Numbered from the stretch's first letter, positions 9,501 to 22,700 are shown. The stretch: 64,000 bases of DNA from Lentinus brumalis (GCA_001792895.1 MARA01000040.1:124001-188000); one strand, 5' to 3'. A program made the numbers and translations. The notes: generated by a model not told the origin, from the letters alone.

Positions 9501-10716
9501 GAGGCAGTTTCCGAGCCACGGAAACACGAACAAACTCGCACAAAAAGCAGGACAAATATGCGGAGCTCGGTGAGCCAAGCCCGGAGGTGGGTCCTGGGAG
9601 CGAACCAACCAGCGGGCGACAGCGTGGAATGGAGCGGGGCTGGGAGCCTGCGAGCACCGGGGTGCGATGGACACGCACTTCGAGCCTTCGGAGTGCGTTT
9701 CATAACTCGCAACAGCTCGGGCGCCGCTCGCCTAGCTCGGCGCTATGTGTCGCATCAATTGGGGATGCTCGCAATTACGGCGAGAGTCTGGGGAGAGTTG
9801 GGCGGGCGGATAGGCTGGGAATGGGTATTACGAGTGTTTCCCCAAGTTCCTGTCCTTTCCGTCAGCTGAGTAGCAATCGTAAGGTCATGAGCTCACTCAC
9901 AACCATTTGAGCGCTTTGATTAAGCCAAATCGGCGTGAAGTGAAGTGCGAGCTCGAGTTGCTTCGAGAGAGCTGAATGTCTAAGATGTGCCAGCCTGGTC
10001 CAGCAGAATCCAAGTGTATCTCTGGAAATATGCGTCAGAACGGTGCTCTATATCCTACCGCAGCTGTGCGCTTACCGCTAAAATGTATCTACGTGGCTGA
10101 GGGAGGGTATTCGGTGTGCGCGAAGGCGAAAGGCAGCGGGCGGCAGCCCAGATCCAGATCTGTGCAAGGCGTAGTGGTGGAAGCGCCAAGCAGCCCGCGG
10201 AGCCCGGACTTGCTCCGCGAACACCGACTGCCCGTACTATGCTTCTGTTCACCTCTGTAGGCAGCACACCTCCCTCAATATGTGCTGCTGTGTCTGGGAT
10301 AGACTCTGAGTATAGGGCTCACAATGACTGGCAATATGTTAGACTCTGCGGGACTTGCGGACGCGTACGCGTGTGACGGAGCTCCCTTCACGCGGAACAA
10401 AGCCCAGCATCGAAACAAGGTCGAACGAGCAGCGACTTACACCAGTACCATACCGACATGTGTCTACAACGCCCCCGCTCTTATGGCAAGTCCGTAAAGC
10501 ATCCTGTTGACTCAGGCATGGTGTTCTCCTCAATGTGTTGTATTCTAGCCTAACCAACAGTTCCAGGGATGTCATATGCTAAAGCCGTCTTGTGGATGCG
10601 AGCAAAAATTCGCAGGATGGTTTTAAAGCGACTCCGTCAGTTGCCCGCCTCTTAGCCCCGGACTGGAGCTGACACAGCGATGAACAGGGCTCATAACAGC
10701 GGATGAGGACGCTATC

Positions 10717-10974
10717 ATGAGCTGGACCTCGTTCAGCCGCAGAGTCACGCAAAAGTACGGCGTGCTCATCGACGGCTGGCCGTTTGAGCTCGTCCCCTTC
10801 AAGGACCTCAGCAAGTCGACATCCTCGCTTTCCGTCCTGGACACGCTGTGGCTGCGGTGGAAGGTCGGCCAGACCTTCTTCCGGAAGGCGACCCTGGAGG
10901 AGATGAGCGCATTAGAAGCGTCGGCGCGTTCGCAAAGCCGAAGCGAGCGCGGCGGTCGGACTTCTGTGTCGTAA
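10717..10974 (+). pseudogene. 117-aa ORF homologue, unit B, frameshifted
   Basis: Same start and first two thirds as the copies in A and C. Near 10923 one G is missing from the run that reads GTCGGGCGCG in C and GTCAGGCGCG in A, so the basic C-terminal part is read out of frame and stops at 10974. The missing base lies exactly where A and C differ, and is the first of many such drops through 12307. An assembly consensus error is therefore at least as likely as a true mutation. Confidence 0.6.
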
Positions 10975-11863
10975 GAGGGCAGCACCGGAATCCCGACACC
11001 CGATCAAAGCGGGTGAAGCAGAAGACGATCAAGTGCCCGCAACCGTTCCAGACGGTGCAGACGACTAGTACAGTGTACCGTATATCATACCCTATCTCTC
11101 TCAGACGTGTAGTTTGCCAGGGGAAGCCGCAAGCAGCAGGCCTGCGGCCTTGTATACTTAACTATCACGTCTGTAAGCGAGGGCTATGAGCCAAGCCAGA
11201 ATAGTCTGGCAGACCGCCCGAGACCGCTTCGCTTGCGCAGCGAAGTTAGCCTTCCTATAGGCTCTAATTGTTCTAGAACAGCCGCTTGCAGATCATTCAA
11301 GCATTCAGACAGGAATACGAAGCAACAGACCATGGTCCATTTCGTATCTAAAACATGACGTACTCTGCGGCCCCGTTGTTCCGCGACCGCCCTCCCGAGA
11401 TTGAACCTTCGCGGCCCATGCCAGCAGCGCCGTTGGGGTTCTTCTCCGCCTACGGTGGGCACCCGCACCCCAACCTCTAGTCTCGACCATCTTGTCCTCC
11501 ACACCGTTCTCCTCCTCCCGCACGCCGTCGTCCCTGCCATCATCTGGTCCTCCACGTCGTGCTCATCCTCTTGCGCGCCGTCATTGCTGCTTCCCCCGAT
11601 ATCGTCACCACCGCAGCCCGCTCTTGTCCAGTCTTGCGGCGGAGACGCAGTCCAGCATGAGACACGCGTCCTGATCGACAGTGCCCTCGGCCGGGACGTT
11701 CAGCTGGGCTCATACTATGATAGGGCGAGCAGAACGACGCTATCTGTCCTCGTCAGCACTCGACTTCGACAACACTCACGCGGGAGCTTTCTTTAACGTG
11801 TCTATCCCTCGGAACCCGTACGCTTGTGAGGTGAGTGCGAGCACGAGCTGACTGCAAGTCACC

Positions 11864-13094
11864 ATGTATCGCTCACCGGTGCTATCTCAAATGACAGAAT
11901 CTCATCAGCAATTCGAGGACCTGCGATCGCTCCTGGACCATCAAAGGGTGTGTCCGTCAGCACTCGATCGCGCCGCCGGCACGCTCCGTCCGTGGTACGT
12001 ACCATTCCTCCACATTGCGCACTCCGTGCTGACGCCGCATCATGTAGACGCGGTCTGACAGACGAGAGTCCGGGAGCACATGTCGCTCGAGGCGCAGACT
12101 CGGAGCCGACACCCACGCACCTGCCGTGCCAAGCGCAGATTGAGCGCGACACGCCCGAAGGAGTTCGAGGCCCGCCGTTGCAAGGTTCGGACAGCGCGCC
12201 CGCATGCACGATGCACGTACTTTGTCAGCACTCAACCGGGATGTCTGGGGACCTGTGGTCTGGTACGTACCATGTTTCCAGCGCGCGCGCGAGATGCTGA
12301 CGTGACGTTCCTTGCAGCCTGGAGTTGGGACGGCGGTCGACAAGACAAGATGGAGGGAGGAGGGAGGGAGGACAAGGTACATGACGATACACGCCCCTCA
12401 TCCACGGCCTTGTACTGACCGCGAATACGGCCAAAAGAATTTCGAGCGTCCGCTCTTGCAAGCAGCGGACATCGAGAACTGTCCTTGTGCAGCGTCGTGC
12501 ACGCACTTCGCCGGTGCTTGACTGTCTACTTCTGGCGTCATGGGGTGTCCGCAGACACGCGGTCCAGGTACGTACCTTGTAACTGAGGTGGGGCATTCGA
12601 CGCTGACGTCGTGTTTCTCCCCAGGATCGTATTCACGGTGTTGGACAGCCGGGCAACTAGGAGAGAGAGCGAGCGGTGCGGAGATGTCGAAGGTACGCAC
12701 CTTACGTGTTCTCCGTGCGCTGGATGCTTACCTGGTATGCGAAACCTACCTCCTGCAGGCTGCGTGCTTCGACTGCGCACGCGCGAAGGAGTGCGGCGGA
12801 TGCACGGGCATGGGCTCGACGATCTTGTCCCCTGCTGAGCACGAACTTCCAGTGAGCGTCGAGCCCACGTAGTCAGAACGTGTCACTCACTATTTCCTGT
12901 TCATAGTAGCCATGTGCCGCGATAGAAACGTTACAAGTGCCGCTGCTTGGCAGAGGGTATGTCGCATCAGCTTGACGTTGTCCGTTGTCTCATTCACTTA
13001 CCTGATACAGCAGACATACCAGTACGCGCACATGTCGTGGAGGATAGGTCTGACTGACTGGCACCTGGCCGGCCTGAGCGGCGGAGCTGGATAA
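11864..13094 (+). pseudogene. Multi-intron plus-strand gene remnant, unit B
   Basis: Homologue of the remnant at 2260-3499. From about 12308 to the end it matches unit A. The part before that lies in the hybrid segment and has small deletions, for example in GTACCATTCC, AGACGCGG and TGACAGACG, each at a base where A and C disagree. Intron signals are otherwise the same. No product can be given. Confidence 0.4.
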
Positions 13095-13929
13095 GTTGTC
13101 AGCAAGCTCTCTTCCCTCCGACGAGTCCAGTCTCCCGCCATGCATGCCGCTATCTACCACAAGCGGGGACGCGATGCCGAGGGGATATCGTACACATATA
13201 TCCGCTATGAGACTGTACGAGTAAGAAAAACTTACTTGCTTGTCCACCTGGTATGTCCTACAGGCGGGCTCGGGAGAATGTCGCCCGACGCATGCTTCAC
13301 GCCCTGCGGCGGCCCTGTCTTGCGCCCGGAACGGTGCATAGGTGTTACGATGAACTTGTAGGTGCCGGGTCCTCCTCTCCGTCTCCATCTCTTGCGGCGC
13401 GTTCTCACATTCTGCCGTAGTTTCCAGGTCGTTGGAAGGAGTTTGCGTGGGCGGACAGGCGGGAGCGCAGAGGTCGATGGTGGTGGCAGGAGACGAGACG
13501 CGGCATGCACGAGATCGCGTCAAGTTACCGGATAGGCGCCCGTTGCTTTCCGAGTGGAGAGAGCGAATTTGGAGCGGGTTGCGAACAGCTTTCGAGCGGA
13601 TTGCGGAGGGCAGCGTGGACGGAAGCCGGTCTATTTGCGTAGTCTACAGGATGTACTCCAGCCTACGAAGTACTCGTACTCGCAGCCCGAATACACGCCG
13701 TCTCCAGCCCACCGCGCGCGCGAGCCTGCTCCGAGGGCACACCATCTCGGTGGAGAGTCCTACTGTTCTATATGGCCCATAAACAGGGGAGGGGTCCTAC
13801 TGTTCTATATGCCCCTCAAACTGCCCTTTCTGACGTTTTTATGTGCAGACTCTGCGTCGCTCGAGATGCAGTGGCAGTGCACACGAGGCTACCAAACGGC
13901 GTACGTACAAGGCTTGGCGCAAAAATATA

Positions 13930-14194
13930 CTGTACTGATCAATCGTTAGCGGCGCGTCACGCGTCACACGGCCCTCTGCCGTCCCTTATTTTGGTCGCTG
14001 TCACAGGTCACCGCGGAGTCCGCCGCTTGTGACGGCCATAAATTGGGCGTTAAAGTGCCCAAAACGGTAATTTTGCGGCGCCTCCGGCGCCGCTCACCCA
14101 CCTGTCACACCTCATGCGGTCCTCCGCCGCTCCGCCGCTACGGACCGACACTGTCACACGCCAAACCCCCGCCGCTAAGGATTGATCAGTACAG
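13930..14194. mobile_element. MITE with TA target duplication, unit B
   Basis: Copy of the element at 4335-4600 at the identical site, flanked by TA at 13928-13929 and 14195-14196. It is 265 bp because one C is missing from a run near the right end (five C here, six in A). This is the only difference I noticed between the long matching parts of A and B, and homopolymer length is a common sequencing error. Confidence 0.88.
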
Positions 14195-14245
14195 TATTTC
14201 CGTCTATGTACAAGCAGACGCGGCCAGCACGTACCGCGTACGCAC

Positions 14246-15877
14246 CACTGGCACCACTTCCACCCCGCCGACTGTGGGATCTTGTTATCGTCGAGGAGTA
14301 CGCGCGGGTCTTCCGTGAAGCGCGAGCCGTTCGCGCACACGAGGAGCACCGTCGAGCCGAACCCCTCGTCGTGCAGGTGCAGGTTCTCCTTGATGCCCTG
14401 CTCGAACGTCGGCCGGTGCAGGAGCGGCAGAAAGTCGTTCATGTTCGTGAAGTACAGGTCGACGAGCGTCGCGAGCAGGTCCGGCGGCGGGAAGTCCTTG
14501 TGCGGCGAGTGCTCGTCTTGAACATTCGACGTCAACCACTGAGCAGATCACGGGTGCATGCGTCAGCCGCCTCTCACCATACGTGAAGATGCCGTCGATG
14601 AAGGCCCTCACTGGGTGCAGGCTCCAGTACTGCTGCCGCCGTCGCAGGAGCGTGTGGTGCGCCTCGGGGTCGATCGTCTTCGGGAGCTCGATCCCCGCGT
14701 ACTCCTGCTTCAGGTCCATCGCCGTCTGGATGAACAGCAGGCTGCTCGACTTGCCGTGGTAGCGCATCGAGCTCGGGTTCATCGACATCTTCCGCAGGCT
14801 CTGCACGATGTTCCGCTGCGCCACAATCTCGTCGTCGCTCGGGTCCAGGTCGTCCGAGTCCACCTGCGACGCCGGTGTCGGCGCCGGCGGCGACGTTATG
14901 TGCGATGGCTGCGCAGGCCCCGCGGGGATCCCAAACGCGGACTTGCTCGTCGCGCTCGAGGGCTCGCCGTTGCGGTCCGACAGCCATCCGTCCCTGTCGA
15001 ACGAGCCGCCTAGCTCTTTCGTGAAGTCGGCGTTTGGGCAGAGCTGGAGAGAGTGTTAGACTGCGCGCACAACGAAGCTCTACTGAGGCCAAGCCCATAA
15101 ACGACCCGATCGAACCGCTAGCAGCCAAGTTAGACAGTCTGGACCCATCTACGTCCGCAGTGACCCGTTGCCGAACCTTCACCGCGACCCTAAGGTGGTG
15201 CGAATCGGTTCTTCCAGACGAAACCGACGAGAGCATATGATGCTGGCGAAGTGACCGCTGCCGGCGAAGTGACGATGACTCAAGGAACGAAATTGACGTT
15301 ACCCCGGGATCGGGGATAGCGGTGCGGGTATGTCTTGCAGCGCCGAGACAGTCGGAGGGAGGAGACACGCACCTTATTCAGCAGTTTCTCCATCTTCTCC
15401 AGGCGGGTCTCGAGACTCTCGACGTAACTGGGAAATGCGGGAGCTTACTCAGCAGATGACGCGCGGGAGGGCGGTGTACTCACCCCTTTGGAGGGCCGCG
15501 CTTCTGGGGGAGCTGAGCACGGTGCACGGCGAACAGCACGATTAACGACGCACCTTGGCAGCCTCGACATAGGTGCACTCGAGCCTGTAGGAGACGCAGT
15601 TCGAGCAGCGGTTGTTGGGCATCTGGGCACCATCGCCTGGGAACGGAGGGGCGTGAGCGGGGATCCTGACCGACATTGGCGCACTGCACCGACGAGACAC
15701 GGGCACTCACATCGTACTGCGGGCGGTGGGGGATCGTCAGAGCATTTGCAAACGGTCGCGGGGAGAGTGGGACGACGTACTCTTCTTGCGCCTGCACATA
15801 TCGCACGCGCGCTGAATCCTGCGCTTCTTCGCGTTCTGCACCGAGCCATCGTCGTAGTCCTCTTCGGGGGACGACAT
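14246..15877 (-). pseudogene. Zn2Cys6 transcription factor, 3'-truncated, unit B
   Basis: The exons match the copy at 4652-6283, shifted by 9594 bases, including the six-base exon at 15711-15716. Truncation and the adjacent MITE are the same. The reading frame beyond the last donor differs from A only because the MITE here has one C fewer. If unit B is an assembly duplicate, this copy does not exist in the genome. Confidence 0.8.
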
Positions 15878-17706
15878 CCGTGAAGAGCTGTCCTGTCCGC
15901 GTCGGTGAATGAAGTTGAGGTGAGGGCGGGAAGCAAGGGGGGATAATAAGGAGAGAACAGAGCGAAGTCGAGAGGCCCGAAAAGGACATTACACACGCGA
16001 CGCGTTACCCGGCAAACCGCGCGGCATGGGTGTCCGCGATTGGCGGACATCGTCCCACCTCGCGCCGTCCCCCGAGGAGGTCCTAGTCATCTCCGTCCAC
16101 GAACCAGCTCGGACCCGGCCACCTCCTCCTCGATGACGACTCGACTCGGCGCAGCATACGGCGCAGCGGGGACGAGCTCAGCAGCCAGGAGCTGCCATTG
16201 GCTCGTCGCAGCCGCCCGCGACGTGCGCCCCTCTGCCAACTCCTCGCCTCAGGCCATGCAAGAGCCCCCTCGACGCCCGCACGACACGTCCGCCCTCTGA
16301 ACGCCTCTCCAGTTTCCGCCTGCGTGTCTGTCCCACGCCTCGCATGCAAGCCCGTCCACTCAAGCTTCCCGCGGCGCGCAAGCTGCACGGCCTTCCCGCC
16401 AGTCCCGTCCCTCGTGCTATCTAGGTGAGTGCTCTGTCCCTTGCTCCCCCTCCATCCGCGACGCCCGAAGATCCTCCTGCACACGCCATCAAGTTCCCGC
16501 AGTACAAGACGCCAAGGAGCTCGCGCAGTCACTCAAGCCTTTTGCCGGCTGCCTGCGTCCGGGGCATGCATAGGTTCGTCTGTTACTTTTGTTTATTCGT
16601 ACAACGGAGTCTTTCTACTGACCTTCCTGCAGAGTCGCCCATGCCCTCGTACTCAGAGAGCGCGTTCAGACCTCTCCAGAACCCCGCGTCCGCCTCGTCT
16701 CTGTCCCGTCCCAACCCCCGCCCGACTTCGCTCGTCGTCCCAACGCGTTCCCTCCGTCCTGTGCAGCGTGCACACCCTCCTGTACACCTCGCATCAATTG
16801 CTGCACGCCGCTCTCATGAACATCCAGCCTGCGTCGACGACCAGTTAGCGCGAGCCGTAGTTACTACATGTACAGTACCGCTCTCTCAATACACGTCTTT
16901 CACACTCACTGGGGCGTGCGAGAATCGTTCGTTGCCACGCCGCGCATAGCCCACCTAACACCTCGTAAGTACCCAATCACTTCGCTTCTGCCACGCGCGC
17001 ACTCACCGTAGCCTCCTCGCCCCAGCCCGGGTTCATCTTGTCGAGCTGGACGTGCTCCGTCAACGGCGCGGGATAGCGTCGCGCAACAGACTGAACATAA
17101 GCGTGAGTATATCGTCTCCACAATCGTACATGTGAAGTCTCACCAGATGGCACACGCGTAGGCCGCAACATGCTGGCTCAACAGGAGATTTCGACAGCGC
17201 TGCCTGGACGACCCGGATTCAGCATACAGAGCCTACCACGCGCAACTGCGACTGTCAACTCACCGGACTTGTGGGCGGACGAGATGGAAGTTGTGCTCCC
17301 GACGAGCAAGCGGCGAGCAGGCCGCGGGGGCACGCTGAAGTCGTGCACGAACCCCTTCCGAGCTGGCCGGCCGGGACTCAGTTCATTCGGCCACAAGAGC
17401 ACGCTCAGCATCCCTCTGGATCCTCGTGAGTCGGTCGCACGACGCCTGCACTGCCGGACTACACCCCATGAATCATACAGTACGCACCTGCGCTTGCATA
17501 GAGTGCTGAGACACGCCGCGGACAGAGACATCCGCCGCCGCTCGGCGTGTCCACTCGACGATGCGCGCCCACTCCTTCCGAACGCCTCACAGCAGCTAGC
17601 TACACACGAACGACGCGTCAGCTCTGTCGCACGAACGCAGCGTGAACTTCGAAGACGACTCACGAGCGACGGCGCGACGGTCCTCCAGACACGCACGCGA
17701 CTACGA

Positions 17707-18807
17707 CTACCCGCCGGTCTCCCAGTGCAACGAGCACCACGGCCGCTCGGAATCGACCTCGCACTGCAGCGGACGAGTCCTGAGGGCTGAGTCTGGGCTC
17801 TGTGCGATCGCAGCGAATGCGTGAGCGATGCACGCACATCCGGGAGCGAGCAGGACGCACCTCTGCCGGATCAGTGCACGGGAACGCGCAGTCCGTCCGC
17901 CCGCGGGCGAGCCTGAAAGCAAGTAAGCCCGCCGCCCGGACGTCGCAGGCGCATGCTCAGGCTGACGTACCTCTGTCTGCATCTTGCAGTCGAGGACCCG
18001 AGTTCAGCCTCGGACTCATCCCGGGGACGCGTCTCCCTTCGACGCAGCGCAGGGCCATGTACATCCGCCCGAGGACCGTGTTCCGCGTGTCCAAGGTGCC
18101 GGCGCCGTCCAACGCTACTTGCGGGCTTTCGCGTGCACGGCCGACGCCTGAACGAGTGCGGTCAGCAGACGCACACGAAGATCGAGAGGAGGCGACGACG
18201 ACGTACCTGCCCGGCCTGCCCGGAACTGGAACGCATCGCTGCAAGCGACGACGGACAGCTGCGACGCGCGCGAACGCGTACGCGCTGCCCTGGTCCTGAG
18301 CTTCGGGTATCAGGGTTTCGGCCGCATCGAGCACCCCGGCGAGGACTGGGAGGTCAGACGAGTACTGCGTGCAAGAAGGGCATGAGTGTCAGAAGTAGCA
18401 GACCGGCTACAGCTCGCGGGACGCACTTACTTCGCGACTCGGGACTTGGAAGTGGACCGCTCGATACGGCTAGTCCGGAGCCTGCGAGGTTAGGATGCCG
18501 GTGAGAGCTCGTCAGGGCATTCACGCAAGGGACGCGGCTCACCTTCAACGTCGACTCCAAGGATCCAAGTGCTATGTAGACCGGCCGACCTCGGTACCTG
18601 TTCGGTATGTAGAACCTGTTAATACATCGTCATTAGCCTGCCAATATGATTGTAAAACGAGAGCGCAAACATACCAGTGCGCTCGGACAGCCCGAGTGTG
18701 TGCCGATGATCAGGGCCAGCCTATGACGGCGAGAGCGTGAGTACGGTGGCCCGGCGTGTATGTACATCACTGGAAGACATACCGGGGGTCACGGAAATCG
18801 GAGGCAT
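17707..18807 (-). pseudogene. Unrecognised eight-exon gene with two stops, unit B
   Basis: Copy of 8113-9213 shifted by 9594 bases with the same exon boundaries and the same two stops. It adds no independent evidence if unit B is a duplicate made during assembly. Confidence 0.5.
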
Positions 18808-18999
18808 CGTGTCGAGTAGGGCGTGGAGAACGAGAGAGTCGGCGAGCTTGGGCGCACGGCAATGAGTACTAGAGGTTGAGAACGTCAGCATAGGTCCGGA
18901 CGAAAGTACAGAGGACTAACGTGGTATAAGGCCGGCGGTCCAGACGTTGACGAGGGATGCACAGCGTGGAAAAAAGACAGAACGGCGTAGAAGACGAGA

Positions 19000-19094
19000 A
19001 AGTCGGCGGAGAGAGGATAGAGAGAGAGGCTGGCGAAGGGAAGAGGATGTGAGTGTCGGAGAGAGTGAGCAGCAGCGCAGTACTTATACCCACC
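19000..19094 (-). promoter_or_regulatory. TATA-like core promoter, unit B
   Basis: Same sequence as the element in unit A: TATAAG on the minus strand at 19083-19088, followed by the C/T-rich leader. Confidence 0.5.
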
Positions 19095-20310
19095 GAGGCA
19101 GTTTCCGAGCCACGGAAACACGAACAAACTCGCACAAAAAGCAGGACAAATATGCGGAGCTCGGTGAGCCAAGCCCGGAGGTGGGTCCTGGGAGCGAACC
19201 AACCAGCGGGCGACAGCGTGGAATGGAGCGGGGCTGGGAGCCTGCGAGCACCGGGGTGCGATGGACACGCACTTCGAGCCTTCGGAGTGCGTTTCATAAC
19301 TCGCAACAGCTCGGGCGCCGCTCGCCTAGCTCGGCGCTATGTGTCGCATCAATTGGGGATGCTCGCAATTACGGCGAGAGTCTGGGGAGAGTTGGGCGGG
19401 CGGATAGGCTGGGAATGGGTATTACGAGTGTTTCCCCAAGTTCCTGTCCTTTCCGTCAGCTGAGTAGCAATCGTAAGGTCATGAGCTCACTCACAACCAT
19501 TTGAGCGCTTTGATTAAGCCAAATCGGCGTGAAGTGAAGTGCGAGCTCGAGTTGCTTCGAGAGAGCTGAATGTCTAAGATGTGCCAGCCTGGTCCAGCAG
19601 AATCCAAGTGTATCTCTGGAAATATGCGTCAGAACGGTGCTCTATATCCTACCGCAGCTGTGCGCTTACCGCTAAAATGTATCTACGTGGCTGAGGGAGG
19701 GTATTCGGTGTGCGCGAAGGCGAAAGGCAGCGGGCGGCAGCCCAGATCCAGATCTGTGCAAGGCGTAGTGGTGGAAGCGCCAAGCAGCCCGCGGAGCCCG
19801 GACTTGCTCCGCGAACACCGACTGCCCGTACTATGCTTCTGTTCACCTCTGTAGGCAGCACACCTCCCTCAATATGTGCTGCTGTGTCTGGGATAGACTC
19901 TGAGTATAGGGCTCACAATGACTGGCAATATGTTAGACTCTGCGGGACTTGCGGACGCGTACGCGTGTGACGGAGCTCCCTTCACGCGGAACAAAGCCCA
20001 GCATCGAAACAAGGTCGAACGAGCAGCGACTTACACCAGTACCATACCGACATGTGTCTACAACGCCCCCGCTCTTATGGCAAGTCCGTAAAGCATCCTG
20101 TTGACTCAGGCATGGTGTTCTCCTCAATGTGTTGTATTCTAGCCTAACCAACAGTTCCAGGGATGTCATATGCTAAAGCCGTCTTGTGGATGCGAGCAAA
20201 AATTCGCAGGATGGTTTTAAAGCGACTCCGTCAGTTGCCCGCCTCTTAGCCCCGGACTGGAGCTGACACAGCGATGAACAGGGCTCATAACAGCGGATGA
20301 GGACGCTATC

Positions 20311-20664
20311 ATGAGCTGGACCTCGTTCAGCCGCAGAGTCACGCAAAAGTACGGCGTGCTCATCGACGGCTGGCCGTTTGAGCTCGTCCCCTTCAAGGAC
20401 CTCAGCAAGTCGACATCCTCGCTTTCCGTCCTGGACACGCTGTGGCTGCGGTGGAAGGTCGGCCAGACCTTCTTCCGGAAGGCGACCCTGGAGGAGATGA
20501 GCGCATTAGAAGCGTCGGGCGCGTTCGCAAAGCCGAAGCGAGCGCGGCGGTCGGACTTCTGTGTCGTAAGAGGGCAGCACCGGAATCCCGACACCCGATC
20601 AAAGCGGGTGAAGCAGAAGACGATCAAGTGCCCCGCAACCGTTCCAGACGGTGCAGACGACTAG
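20311..20664 (+). CDS. Unrecognised 117-aa ORF, unit C
   Basis: Intact 117-codon homologue of the ORF at 1089-1442. The first half is nearly unchanged (RVTQKYGVLIDGWPFELVPF), and the basic C-terminal half differs at a few residues. Most nucleotide differences from the A copy are C/T or G/A, many at CpG sites (for example GAAGACGATC in C against GAAGATGATC in A). No function can be assigned. Confidence 0.5.
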   Translation: MSWTSFSRRVTQKYGVLIDGWPFELVPFKDLSKSTSSLSVLDTLWLRWKVGQTFFRKATLEEMSALEASGAFAKPKRARRSDFCVVRGQHRNPDTRSKRVKQKTIKCPATVPDGADD

Positions 20665-21472
20665 TACAGTGTACCGTATATCATACCGTGGTTCTATCTC
20701 TCTCCAGAACGGTGTGGTGTGAGTAGCCAGGGGAAGCCGCAAGCAGCAGGCCTGCGGGCCTTGTATTAACTATCACGTCTGTAAGCGAGGGCTATGAGCC
20801 AAGCCAGAATAGTCTGGCAGACCGCCCGAGACCGCTTCGCTTGCGCAGCGAAGTTAGCCTTCCTATAGGCTCTAATTGTTCTAGAACAGCCGCTTGCAGA
20901 TCATTCAAGCATTCAGACAGGAATACGAAGCAACAGACCATGAGTCCATTTCGTATCTAAAACATGACGTACTCTGCGGCCCCGTTGTTCCGTGACCGCC
21001 CTCCCGAGATTGAACCTTCGCGGCCCATGCCAGCAGCGCCGTTGGGGTTCCTCCGCCTACGGTGGACGCACCCGCACCCCAACCTCTAGTCTCGACCATC
21101 TTGTCCTCCACACCGTTCTCCTCCTCCCGCACGCCGTCGTCCCTGCCATCATCTGGTCCTCCACGTCGTGCTCATCCTCTTGCGCGCCGTCATTGCTGCT
21201 TCCCCCGATATCGTCACCACCGCAGCCCGCTCTTGTCCAGTCTTGCGGCGGAGACGCAGTCCAGCATGAGACACGCGTCCTGATCGACAGTGCCCTCGGC
21301 CGGGACGTTCAGCTGGGCTCATACTATGATAGGGCGAGCAGAACGACGCTATCTGTCCTCGTCAGCACTCGACTTCGACAACACTCACGCGGGAGCTTTC
21401 TTTAACGTGTCTATCCCTCGGAACCCGTACGCTTGTGAGGTGAGTGCGAGCACGAGCTGACTGCAAGTCACC

Positions 21473-22700
21473 ATGTATCGCTCACCGGTGCTATCTCAAA
21501 TGACAGAATCTCATCAGCATTTCGAGGACCTGCGATCGCTCCTGGACCATCAAAGGGTGTGTCCGTCAGCACTCGATCGCGCCGTCGGCACGCTCCGTCC
21601 GTGGTACGTACCATATCCTCCACATTGCACACTCCGTGCTGATGCCGTCATCGTGTAGACGGCGGCCTGACGAGACGAGAGTCCGGGAGCACATGTCGCT
21701 CGAGGCGCAGACTCGGAGCCGACGCCCGCACACCTACGGGCAGTATTGAGCGCGACACGCACCCCGAAGGAGTTCGAGGCCCGCCGTTGCAAGGTTCGGA
21801 CAGCGCGCCCGCATGCACGATGCACGTACTTTGTCAGCACTCAACCGGGATGTCTGGGGACCTGCGGTCTGGTACGTACCATGTTGTCCAGCGCGCGCAC
21901 GAGATGCTGACGTGACGTTCCTTGCAGCCTGGAGTTGGGACGGCGGTCGACAAGACAAGATGGAGGGAGGAGGGAGGGAGAGACGAGGTACGTGACGATA
22001 CACGCCCCTCATCCACGGCCTTGTACTGACCGTAGATACGCCCAGAAGGAGTGCGAGCGTCCGCTCTTGCAAGCAGCAGACGTCGAGAACCGTCCTAGTG
22101 CAGTGTCGTGCACGCACTTCGCCGGTGCTTGACTGTCTACCTCTGGCGTCATGGGCGTGTCCGCAGACACGCGGTCTAGGTACGTACCTTGCCACTGAGG
22201 TGGGGTATTCGACGCTGACGCCGTGTTTCTCCCCAGGATCGTATTCGCGGTGTTGGACAGCCGGGCAACTAGGAGAGAGAGCGAGCGGTGCGGAGATGTC
22301 GAAGGTACGCACGTTACGTGTTCTCCGTGCGCTGGATGCTTACCTGGTATGCGAAACCTACCTCCTGCAGGCTGCGTGCTTCGACTGCACACGCGCGAAG
22401 GAGTGCGGCGGATGCACGGGCATGGACTCGACGATCATGTCCCTCTGCCAAGTACGAACTTCAGGTGAGCGTCGAGCCCGTGTAGTCAAAACGTGCCACT
22501 TACTACCTCCGATGTATAGCAGCCAGGTGTCGCGACAGAACCATTGTGGCATACAAGTGCCGCTGCTTCGCAGAGGTGAGTATGTCGCATCAGCTTGATG
22601 TTCTCCATTGTCTCATTCGCTTCCTAACACAGCAGGCGTACCAGTACGCGCACATGGCGTAGAGAATCGGCCTGACTGACTAGCACCTGGCCGGCCTGAG
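21473..22700 (+). pseudogene. Multi-intron plus-strand gene remnant, unit C
   Basis: Diverged homologue of the remnant at 2260-3499, with the same succession of GTACGTAC-type donors and CAG acceptors. The Cys-rich exon here reads AACFDCTRAKECGGCTGMDS. The acceptor before the next exon is a clearer CAG (22532-22534 region) than in A, and the downstream exon has diverged. The position of exons is retained, but I see no continuous frame through the whole set. Confidence 0.35.

Larger units (their letters stand above)
1..9618. repeat. Array unit A (about 9.6 kb composite tandem unit)
   Basis: First of four direct copies of a composite segment. The window opens inside the array, so the true left edge is not visible. 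The homologous start (ACAGCGTGG...) recurs at 9619, 19213 and 29939. Order inside the unit: short plus-strand ORF (1089-1442), plus-strand multi-intron remnant (about 2260-3499), MITE (4335-4600), truncated Zn2Cys6 gene (4652-6283, minus), a stretch without a supportable gene (6284-8112), and an eight-exon pseudogene with promoter (8113-9500, minus). From about 2713 to its end A matches unit B almost exactly. Its first 2.7 kb differ from B and C by scattered changes, many of them C/T or G/A. Confidence 0.9.
9619..19212. repeat. Array unit B (possible assembly-derived extra unit)
   Basis: Second copy. Its head (9619-10922) matches the head of unit C (19213-20516), and its tail (12308-19212) matches the tail of unit A (2713-9618). 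The only difference I noticed is one C in a homopolymer inside the MITE. The segment between, 10923-12307, is a mosaic of A-like and C-like bases with many one- to four-base deletions at positions where A and C disagree. This is what a consensus caller makes from a pile-up of two different copies. A real recent duplication with gene conversion is the alternative. Confidence 0.85.
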
